A stretch of 64,000 nucleotides of DNA, from positions 13,772,501 to 13,836,500 of the forward strand of contig CM061106.1 of assembly GCA_030770545.1 (NCBI GenBank), given 5' to 3'. The stretch is from Macropodus opercularis. Taxonomy: Eukaryota; Chordata; Actinopteri; Anabantiformes; Osphronemidae. A program made the translations under genes and the position numbers. Shown piece by piece: positions 33,298 to 43,800 of the stretch; position 1 is the first letter of the stretch, and each line of letters begins with the position of its first letter. Below the pieces are notes generated by a model. The model did not search any database. It was not told the origin of the DNA and saw only the letters and a program-made list of their open reading frames with translations.

Positions 33298-36089
33298 CAC
33301 AACTACACACCAACATGTTATTGATGTTTCTGAGTCAAAGCAACATGGTTGTGACCATGGAGGCTTGGTCCTTGTTCAGAAAAAGAGTTGAGGAAGTGGT
33401 TTGGTGGAGCCATCGCCTGGTAACAGAATGTTTGTGAGGGAAGAAGATGAGCAGGAGCAGCTGCTTTCCCATCCTGATAGTTCAAACCAAATGAAGTGAG
33501 GAGACGCTTGCTCTCTAGACTGTTTTCCCAGATGGAAGAGGATAAATGTGACACAGTTGACTGAGCTCAACCAGCTCATGTCATAAGGATAAATCACTGC
33601 GTTGTGTTTGCATTTGACTCACTGTGTTTAGTGTTTACTCAGTGAACTAACTCACTCTGCTTGGAAGCCTGGTTTTCTATGGACACATGGCAGATGTCTG
33701 GCATTGCTGTAAGTTGTTAAGCCAATGCAGGATGACAGAGAGCTTTGAGAAAACCCATCCACAGAACATGCTGACGCCACACAGACAGCACCTGGTCAGT
33801 TCCAACGCAGGGCTGGAATGTTGGGAGGTGACTGTGATGACGCTGCACCGTAGTGTAGCCAGCAGAGTTTTCCATGCTTTTGATTTTCTCAAGCAGTTTG
33901 TCAGCAGGTGACAAACGTGTGTTTGCCTGCAGTCAAGCAAAGAGATTAAAGTCAGCTCTGTTCCACAGGCTGGTTTGTCAGTTATTGTGAAAAGATCAAA
34001 CCTGTTTCCTCTAATGGAACCAGGGGATCAGAGAAACCGTGTTTCTCCAGGTAGATTTCTCCTGCACTACACCAACCTCTCTGCCATGTAACTGTGTAAC
34101 TGGATTATGTGGTTAAAAACAAGTAGGAACAAAGTCTTTGCACAAACAGAATCTGTGATCCCTGCTTCCAAAACAGACCAAGGCAGACTCAGCTGCTTGT
34201 ATAGGTGCATTTTCAGGTTTCTCATCTAGACTCTGTCCTGGATTCTCAGAGGAATCTAAAAACCCAAATTGTTAAATTGTTGCCATGGACTTGAAATCAC
34301 TGCCTGTGAGCCGAACACATGCTAAGTGCTCTCGCTAGCAGCACTAAAGCAGAGTGAACACACACCTGGAACTCAGCTTCCTCCCACAGCTGCAACAGGT
34401 AGAGAAGCAGCCTGATGGAAACAGGAAAGCGACAGAACAGCTTCCTTCAGCATATTTATCCTGTCTTTAACTCACCAGACTTTCAGTGGGTCAACATTAG
34501 GAAACTGGGCGTGACTAACACCCTGTTACACACTAATGTTCTAGTTCTGTTAAGACCTAACTGATGCAAACGTTCAGACATGTGTAACTTGCTCTTTTCA
34601 ACGTGTCAAAGTGAGGGAACGCAGACTTTTAGACTGACCTGTGTTTCAGTTCTAACTCTTTTTAAACCTCAAGCCAAGTGTGAGCATCTCTGGCAGCGCT
34701 GCACTGACGCAACTGCTCCATTTCTTCAAGGATTCCTTGGTTTGTCTCCAGATGCGCATGGCAGACGCTGAAGAAGATGCATCTACAGCAGGAAAGAAGG
34801 TGAGGAGCTGAAAACTATCAGTCATCAACACATCAGAGACGGGAGTGAACAGAATAAATGATCAGTGGTGCCACACTGCTGGACATTTCACCAGGCTCCT
34901 CAGTTCACTGGCACCTGAGGAGACAACCAGTCAGCACAGAGACGCTTCCTGCTAATCACTGCAGACACACAAGTAGCTGTGGACCATCAGGACACACCAC
35001 ACACTGTGGTCCAACACTGGAGGAAAGTGACTCTGGAGGACAAGGGTTGTCTCTGCCAGCACCACAGCCACTGCTCAGTCATTGTGAACAGCTGCATCAC
35101 TATGACCATAGGATGTGTGAGAGGAAGCATCTCCTCCTGTGTCGCTGCCATCTTGAAGCAGACGCCATGTTGAAGTACAGAAGGGACAGGTTTCATGGTG
35201 ATGACAGGCTGCTCAGTTTGTTTGATCTAATGAATCATTTCCACAGATCAGACCCAGGAACAACAAGTACATTGGTCCTTTAACCTACGTTGGTCCTTCT
35301 GACGTCATGCAGCAACATATTATTCTCCCAGTTCGTCTCCTGCATTAAAACAGTTTCACGTCTTGCTGCTGTGTCGCTGTATGAACAACCACAACCTGAG
35401 AAAGTGAAGCCTTTTGCATCTCAGCAGGTCCAGACTTTGTTTCTCAGTTCAGGTCAATGAAGGTTTCAGCGACAGAACTAAAAGTGAGTGAATGAAATGC
35501 ACCAAGTGCCATGATGTGTTTCTTTACCACTAAACCAATGTTACATTGGCATGAATGTCTTGTTTAAGTATTATGCAAGACGTTCACACTTTAAAAGGAA
35601 AAATGACTCAGGACAAAATCGCTCACGTCTCTCTGCTTGTTTTGTACTGCAGCTTGTGCTGAGAGCAGTTGACTGGTACAGGAAGCACCTTCAGCCTCCT
35701 GCAGCCGTCAGAGGTGCGTTTGTTCAGTGTTTGACCTTGAGCTTTGCTGTGTCAGCGCCTCTGGTTGCTGTGGAGTCTACATTCTGTCGGACTATCTTAT
35801 TTCTCTATATGTTGCCTCATACTTGCTGCTTGTGTTAAATCTGTGCAGTGGTTTGTTTCTGAATATTTATTGGTGTTATGTTGTCTGGCTTCACTTTAAT
35901 CCCCTCACTGTGAACAAGTAGTGGCACAGGTTGACAAAAACAAATACAGGAACATGGATCTAGTTACAGGTACAAGAATTCACAAGCACTGATGAATTCA
36001 CTACAGTTCACCAGGACTTACTCTACCAGTCTCGTGTCTGGTTTAGTTGTAGTTTTAACCAGTGTTAGTGTTTCAATGACTGTGGGGAC
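33298..36089. other. No firmly supported gene
   Basis: 33.30-33.99 kb is unique to arm B. At 34758-34799 an ATG opens MADAEEDASTAGKK followed by AAG|GTGAGG, which resembles a first coding exon, but I cannot connect it to a second exon. An ATG-led frame at 34858-35283 (141 codons) has no family motif. Confidence 0.4.
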
Positions 36090-36745
36090 ATGTGTGCATT
36101 TTTTGGGTTAGAAGGGAAACTGCACAAATTTCCTGACCTGATCGACAAGAACTTGCTGTGGACTGAACATGAAGCTACAGGGAAAAGACCAGTTTGTCAG
36201 AACCTTCAAATCCAAGCTGACATTGTTCTCCAGAGAATCTGTCGAACGAACCTCTCCTTCATTTCTCCACAGTAGAATGAGGCGACAGAATGAAATACAG
36301 CAAATCACTGGTCGACCTGCAGAGAATTCTAGCGTTGGTTCTCAGAATTTAAAACCTGAGACTCTTCAGCTGGTGTCCTGTCCTCTGTCACAGGAGCAGC
36401 AGCTGGACCTGATCCATCTCCAGCCTGAGTCCATCTTAAAGTAGAGGTTCAGTCTCTAACCTGAACTTTCACGCTTCACTTAACGAAGCCACGTTTCCAA
36501 ACCTGGACGTCTCAGAGGAAGCTGACGTTGTTTGACTCAAACTACGTATGTGAGCAAACGTTCAGCGTCATGAACATCAACAAAGCCCATCACCGACCGA
36601 GTTTAACTGAGCAACACCTCAGATCTATGCTCCAACTAAACTAACTCCAGACTTTGATGCTCTGATAAAACAGGAGACCAACAACACTGTTCCCACTGAA
36701 ACTGAACGTGAGACTCTGCTGTGTCATCAAATGAAGCCTTTCATG
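36090..36745 (+). mobile_element. hAT-type transposase relic (ZBED/GTF2IRD2-like)
   Basis: The plus strand gives a stretch starting LQGKDQFVRTFKSKL, then after frame breaks LFDSNYVCEQTFSVMNINKA and HHRPSLTEQHLRSMLQ. The latter is the hAT C-terminal dimerisation region as seen in domesticated ZBED and GTF2IRD2-like proteins. Several stops separate the pieces and the N-terminal zinc finger and catalytic core are not visible. A fossil. Confidence 0.75.
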
Positions 36746-37855
36746 TGTAGGTGACTTTAGTGACAGGGATTAAAACGTGAATGAATGAGTTTGATGGTTG
36801 CATCTGCAGTGACTTTGGTTAAATACATGTATTCATGTTATCAGATGCATTGTTTTGTTTAATATATCATTCATTACACAGACGTTCCATAAATCTATAG
36901 AATGAACATGTTCATACACTGATAGGAGCAAACACACAGTGACACAGTAAATGTAAACATCATCAATGAGCTAATCTCCACAACTTCTGATTGTTTGTGT
37001 TATGTTTAATTATAATATAATCAGTACCAAATCATATATTAAGGATTAACATCACTCTGACACAGTTTAATCAACATTTCTAAATCATGTTTTGTTCAAG
37101 TTTCCATCTTGGTTTCACCTTGTTTGTTCCCCAACATTGCTCTTCCTCATTTCCTCCCTTGTCTTCTTCATGGTGACATGTCAATACTATCAGTAGTTAA
37201 CACTGGCTCCTTTTCTAATTCCTCTTCCTTAGAAGATCTCCTCGTTTTCTCCTCTAAGGCCTTTAATGTGACACAAACGTCCTTTTTTCATTTAATCTGT
37301 TCTGTTAGGACAAAAGGACTTTTTCAATTTTCTCCACCTGTAGAGAGAACGAGAGAACAGATCAGTGAGTGTTCACATCGTCCCATCATCAGCTGTCACA
37401 TCAATGGAAAGAACAGCAGGGACTTTAGTCGAGTTCAGAGCAGAAGTGCAGCAGCTTCCTTCCAGCTCATCTGAACGTCTTGGACTGTAGCTCACACACC
37501 TGCACACGTTTAGCATCAAGTCTGCTGACTCAGCAGATTTCATAATCGATAAACTGCTGAGTCATGGGTTTAGTGACAACTTCCTGTCGGTCCATGAAAG
37601 ACAGAATAACTGTGTGGTGACCAACATCTTCTCTGCTTGGAAACATCAGCTGACACAACAACAACAGTCGTCTTCATGATCACAACAAGCTTCTGGCTGA
37701 TCTGATGCTGACTGTTCTCTCTGTCTCTGTCTTTCTGCCACAGCTTCACTGAGAAGGTTGGAGCTTTACAGAAAACACTGGTATCTCTGCTGTGACACTA
37801 ACTGAGTTAACAAGACTGATGGAAGCAGCACAGACTGACTCCAACCTCTACTGAC
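36746..37855. other. No supported gene; downstream flank of the NLR gene
   Basis: I searched the minus strand for a B30.2 (PRY-SPRY) exon, which often ends fish NLR genes, and found none. Confidence 0.5.
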
Positions 37856-40800
37856 CTCAGAGTCACCAGTAGACAGACTGGACCAGGTCACGAAGAAGCT
37901 TCACTGATGGATCCTGCAGCTTGTTTCCTCTCAGGTCCAGTTGTGTCAGATGTGACGGGTTGGACTTCAGAGCTGAGGCCAGAGAATCACAGCTGATCTC
38001 TGACAAACTGCAGCCCCACAAACTGAATAATGAACCAAAGATGAAACAGTAGAAAACAAAGAGTCGGCTTGAAACCATTCAGTGTCTCATCGTGTGTTTG
38101 GAGCTGAAGACGCTTCAGGAAGTAGAAGTTTAGAAACTAGAAAATAAACAGTGAACGGTATAAACCACAGAAGAAGAAACCAGACGTTGCCATGGAGACG
38201 CTCGGTGTGGATCAGTAGAACATCAGCCTCATGTCTGCAGTTTAGCGTCAGCACAACGTTCACACCACATTAATCTACACAGAACTAAAACATGGAGTCT
38301 GACCTCAGAGTCTCCAGTCGACAGTGAGGACTCTCCAGAAAACCACACAGATGCTTCACTGATGAATCCTGCAGGTTGTTGTAGCTCAGGTCCAGTTGTG
38401 TCAGATGTGACGGGTTGGACTTCAGAGCTGAGGCCAGAGAATCACAGCTGATCTCTGACAACCTGCAGTCACTCAAACTGAATAAAGAACCAAAGATGAA
38501 ACAGTAGAAAACAAAGAGTCAACTTAAAACCATTCAGTGTCTCATCGTGTGTTTGAAGCTAAAGACGCTTCAGGAAGTAGAAGTTTAGTAACTTGAAATA
38601 ACAGTCAACACACTAAACCACAGAAGAAGAAACCAGACGTTGCCATGGAGACCCTCAGTGTGGATCAGTAGAACATCAGCCTCATGTCTGCAGTTTAGTG
38701 TCAGCACAATGTTCACATCACATTAATCTACACAGAACTAAAACATGGAGTCTGACCTCAGAGTCTCCAGTCGACAGTGAGGACTCTCCAGAAAACCACA
38801 CAGATGCTTCACTGATGAATCCTGCAGGTTGTTGAATCTCAGGTCCAGTTGTGTCAGATGTGATGGGTTGGACTTCAGAGCTGAGGCCAGAGAATCACAG
38901 CTGATCTCTGACAACCTCCAGCCCCTCAATCTGAATAAAGAACCAAAGATGAAACAGTAGAAAACAAAGAGTCAGCTTGAAACCATTCAGTGTCTCATCG
39001 TGTGTTTGGAGCTGAAGACGCTTCAAGAAGTAGAAGTTTAGAAACTAGAAGCTCACTGAAACATTTGATACTGAGGAAACATTTAATGGAGTCAAACTGA
39101 TGGAACCAGTCAAACAAACAGATCCAGAACTTCTGATTACGGCATCTTGGGTTTGAATATTGAGTCAGAACCAACATTATGGAGCCTTAGAAAAGTGTTG
39201 GAGCATCAGCTACTGGTAACAGATTTGATATTTTCTGACTGATTAACCCTCTGGCTTTGTTCGTTTTTACTACCCTTTCATTATGTTTGTGGCCAAAAAT
39301 GGCCCCAATCAAAATTAACTGTAATTCTTGTTTTTTTATGTGTTTTGCTACTTTGACTGCATAAATGTGTTAACTAGAATCAGTTCTTGTATTGAGCACT
39401 AGGTATTAATTAATTTTGAATTATTTAACAGCAGCAGGATGTGCGAACAACAGTGGAGTGGTCTTTGCAGACAACTTTTCCACAGCTGGAGCATGTGCTT
39501 GTGTCACGATCGGCAAGGCTGCCGATCAGATCCTCACTGGGTTAATCTCCACCCAGCGGAGTCACTCACCACACCCCCGTCATCTCCACGCACCTGCCTG
39601 ATTATTCACACCTGCCTCATTATCTGGTTTCTTAAACCCTCTGCTCAGTATCCTCCCTTGTCAGATCGTCGACCGTCACTCAGCGACCAGACCACAGCTT
39701 CGACCACAGCCTTGATCACGTTTTCGACCACGTCTCGGACTACGACTCCCGTGAGTGAATTACCCTCGCTTGTTCTGCCTTGATTCTCACGAGCCGATCA
39801 GACGCCAGACCGATGAGGGATTCATCCGATCGCAAACACCTTCGAGCTTTGGGATCACGCTTTCCTCGGAGGCTCTATAGGAACCGCGGAACCCGGCTCC
39901 CCCCGTCTCGTGCCCCGGTCACGGACCTCTTCCGGATTACTTGTGAGTTGTCGGCCAGTTTGGTCCGCCCTTTGTTTGCGTCTTTCTATTTTTGTTTGAA
40001 CTACTTGCTAGCCACCGGACTGACCGCACTGCGTGCGACGAGCACCGAGCGTCGGTGCAGATTCGTTTGGAGGACCACCGGCGAGACCGGTGCGCTTTAA
40101 GTTAAGACCTAGCCTTATGCCCGTCTGGACTCTAGTGGTTTTTGTGCTGTGCTGTTCTGCTCCTCTCCACCTTAGGCCAGAACCAGATCCGGCTTCCCCC
40201 AGCGGGCTTCGTCACCCTCGCTAGGGACTCCCGGACACCAGCCAATCCATGCTCGCCTGCCAGCCGATCTATCTCCGCCCTTTCTCTACCACCCTGCCCT
40301 GCCTTGCCTTGTTCATGTTTACTCAATAAACTCTTTTCTAATTAACCTCATCCTGTGATTCAGCCCGTTCCATCTCCCATGCTCCACACTCAGACCGTAA
40401 AACGTGACAGCACGATCTGACCAACAATGGAACCCGCTGAATCCGCCCACACCTTCGATCCTGACCAAGTCATCCAGACCCTCTTTAAACTCCTCGACTC
40501 CATACCTGACATTCTGGACTCCCCGACCAGTATATCCACGTTAAACTGGATTACAAGCTTCTACTCAGTTTATCCTGAGTTGAAGCTCCACCAGAGGTTC
40601 CCTGCACTGCTGGCCAGACAGGTCAGGCTTAGGAGGAGGGAGACACCCCCTCAACAGCCTGCATCCACGCCCAGCTCTCAGCCTGCATCCACGCCCAGCT
40701 CTCAGCCTGCATCCACGCCCAGCTCTCAGCCTGCATCCACGCCCAGCTCTCAGCCTGCATCCACGCCCAGCTCTCAGCCTGCATCCACGCCCAGCTCTCA

Positions 40801-43800
40801 GCCTGCATCCACGCCCAGCTCTCAGCCTGCATCCACGCCCAGCTCTCAGCCTGCATCCACGCCCAGCTCTCAGCCTGCATCCACGCCCAGCTCTCAGCCT
40901 GCATCCACGCCCAGCTCTCAGCCTGCATCCACGCCCAGCTCTCAGCCTGCATCCAAGCCCAGCTCTCAGCCTGCATCCAAGCCCAGCTCTCAGCCTGCAT
41001 CCAAGCCCAGCTCTCAGCCTGCATCCAAGCCCAGCTCTCAGCCTGCATCCAAGCCCAGCTCTCAGCCTGCATCCACGCCCAGCTCTCAGCCTGCATCCAC
41101 GCCCAGCTCTCAGCCTGCATCCACGCCCAGCTCTCAGCCTGCATCCACGCCCAGCTCTCAGCCTGCATCCACGCCCAGCTCTCAGCCTGCATCCACGCCC
41201 AGCTCTCAGCCTGCATCCACGCCCAGCTCTCAGCCTGCATCCACGCCCAGCTCTCAGCCTGCATCCACGCCGCTTCCAGCACGCCGGGCTGTGTTGCCTG
41301 GTCCCAAGCCGAGTACGACTTCCGGTACCACAGATCTTTCCTCTGGTCTCATGAGGTTCGAGCCTGCCCTTGCACCAGAGCTCGCTCCTCGCCTCTCTCC
41401 CTCGGAGGCTCGTGACATTTGGAAGGAGTTGAAGCACCAGGGGGACCCCCTTTTCTCGACACCAGTGTGCGTCACCCCACGCCAAGGCCATGCGGCTTCG
41501 CGCCAGTCCAGTTCAATGAACTCAGGGCCTCGGAACCTGTCTTTTGCCCATTGCCTCACTCTCCCCGAACCACTGTCTAGGCAGGAGGAGCCAACCATGC
41601 AGCCGGTTCCGCTGCGGACACTGCCTCAGTTCGTGGCCTACTGGGCCACCCTTCGTGCTCGTGCCCATGCCCGATCCCTCACTATTCGGATTCAAGCTCC
41701 ATCAGTTCTCGCCGTCCTAACCATCCAGCTTCCCCCATACGTCTCGCCAGGTCTGCCGCCCATGCTCCACGCCACGCAGAACCTGCCGCCCATGCTCCAC
41801 GCCACGCAGAACCTGCCGCCCATGCTCCACGCCACGCAGAACCTGCCGCCCATGCTCCACGCCACGCAGAACCTGCCGCCCATGCTCCACGCCACGCAGA
41901 ACCTGCCGCCCATGCTCCACGCCACGCAGAACCTGCCGCCCATGCTCCACGCCACGCAGAACCTGCCGCCCATGCTCCACGCCACGCAGAACCTGCCGCC
42001 CATGCTCCACGCCACGCAGAACCTGCCGCCCATGCTCCACGCCACGCAGAACCTGCCGCCCATGCTCCACGCCACGCAGAACCTGCCGCCCATGCTCCAC
42101 GCCACGCAGAACCTGCCGCCCATGCTCCACGCCACGCAGAACCTGCTCCTGTATTGCCCCCTGGTTCTGTGTTTTCAAGGTCCATCACTAACTCTCGCCG
42201 GAGAGAGAGGAGAGAGGTGGTAAACATATGGAGGCTAGCCTGGAGCGACGCCTGTTTCCCAAGGCCCTTCCGGTGGCTTAAGTGGGAGGAGGTTCTCGTC
42301 CGGCTCGCTGACGATGGTCCTGAAGATACTTCGGTGTGTTTATCCACCACAAGCCCGGAACGAGCAGCCCTGATGCCGGTAGCTGATTCCTGCCCTCTTC
42401 CGTCCATGCCTGTCTCCACAGACCCAGGGGAGGCCGCTCTGCCCATGCCTGTCCCCACGGACCCAGGGGAAGCCGCTCCGTCCACGTCTGCTCCATTCAA
42501 GACTGGTGAGTCTCTTGGGTTCACACCCACTGACTGCAGGAACCAGCAGGACCCACCTAGGCTCCGTAGCCACCGCCGTCGGCTGTCCCGAGGTCCTCAC
42601 CATGTCAGACGCAGACCTTCACGCCATAGGAGCCACAGGCGCCGGCCGCCCAGGCCATCACGCCATAGGAGCCACAGGCGCCGGCCGCCCAGGCCATCAC
42701 GCCATAGGAGCCACAGGCGCCGGCCGCCCAGGCCATCACGCCATAGGAGCCACAGGCGCCGGCCGCCCAGGCCATCACGCCATAGGAGCCACAGGCCGCG
42801 GCTGCCCAGACCATCACGCCATAGGAGCCACAGGCCGCCCAGACCGCCACGCCACTGCAACAATCGACGGCGGTCGCCCAGGGTTCTACGCCGCCGTCAC
42901 CACCACCGCCGATGTCGACCACCCAGACCCCCACGCCACAACAAGTTTTGCCTCAAACGTTTTCCCGAACTCGTCCCCCGGGAGGGGCCGTCCCAGACGC
43001 TCTTGTTATGCACGGGGCTATGGAAGGACTCGCCCTGTACTCTTGTCTTGTCCCAGATGTCCTCGTCATGTGCGGCCCTTTGGAGGGACTCGCTTCCTTC
43101 TCGCGTCCTTGCTTTGTTTCAGGTTTCCTGGTGTTGTGCGGCCTGGGGGGTCCACACAGGTTCCTGCCTCTGTTTCCGGCGGTCCCAAGGAGGGTCCGTT
43201 CCAGTTCTCGCCATGCCTCGCAGGTGTCCTCATCATGTGCGGCCCTTTGGAAGGATTCGCTCCCTGTCCTTGCTTTGTTCCAGGTGTCCTGGTATTGTGC
43301 GGCCTGGAGGGCTCACACAGGTTCCTGGCCCTGGCGACCCCGGGAGGGGTTCGTCTTCTGTTCCTGGCTCTGACGACCCCTGGGGGGGTTTGTCTTCTGT
43401 TCCTGGCTCTGACGACCCCTGGGGGGGTTTGTCTTCTGTTCCTGGCTCTGACGACCCCTGGGGGGGTTCGTCTTCTGTTCCTGGCTCTGACGACCCCTGG
43501 GGGGGTTCGTCTTCTGTTCCTGGCTCTGACGACCCCTGGGGGGGTTAGTCTTCTGTTCCTGGCTCTGGCGTCCCCAGGAGGGGTCGTCCGCCTTCCGTTC
43601 TGGTCCCGACAGCCCCGGGGGGGGTTCGCCATCTGTCCTGGCCCCGGCAACACAGTGGTGGGAGGACCGCGCGCTGCGTCAGCTTGTTGTCCTCTTCCTA
43701 TGGCTGCACAGTTCACACCTTCTCCTCAGTTTGCTCGAGGGCTGTGGATCATGCCCTGACTCTTAGTGCTGTAACTCAGCAACATGGGCCCTGACTTGCA

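Larger units (their letters stand above)
40427..43759 (+). mobile_element. Internal region of the LTR element, minisatellite-rich, non-autonomous
   Basis: An ATG 17 bp after the LTR opens a 598-codon frame (MEPAESAHTFDPDQVIQTLF...) to 42223. Its first ~80 residues look like a helical, gag-like head. Most of the rest is tandem repeats (QPASTPSS and LPPMLHATQN units). Two further overlapping open frames run to 43.55 and 43.76 kb through two more minisatellites. No protease, reverse transcriptase, RNase H, integrase or zinc knuckle is visible, so it would depend on proteins from another element. Whether any of it is translated is unknown. Confidence 0.6.

Noticed and set aside
34858..35283. 141-codon ATG-led plus-strand frame
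   Set aside because: No motif recognised and a second frame overlaps it. Length alone is not convincing in fish intergenic DNA.
36746..37855. Possible B30.2 exon at the end of the NLR gene
   Set aside because: Searched on the minus strand; no PRY-SPRY motifs seen.
40565..41491. Long minus-strand open frames (308 and 217 codons) across the 24-bp array
   Set aside because: They exist only because the unit length is a multiple of three and its complement lacks stops. No start context or non-repetitive domain.
40655..42142. Regular repeats resembling a CRISPR array
   Set aside because: There are no unique spacers between units and the context is eukaryotic; these are minisatellites.
41682..42530. 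Minus-strand frames of 282, 153 and 147 codons across the 30-bp array
   Set aside because: The same repeat artefact.
43066..43716. Minus-strand 216-codon Arg/Pro-rich frame
   Set aside because: Shadow of the second 39-bp minisatellite.
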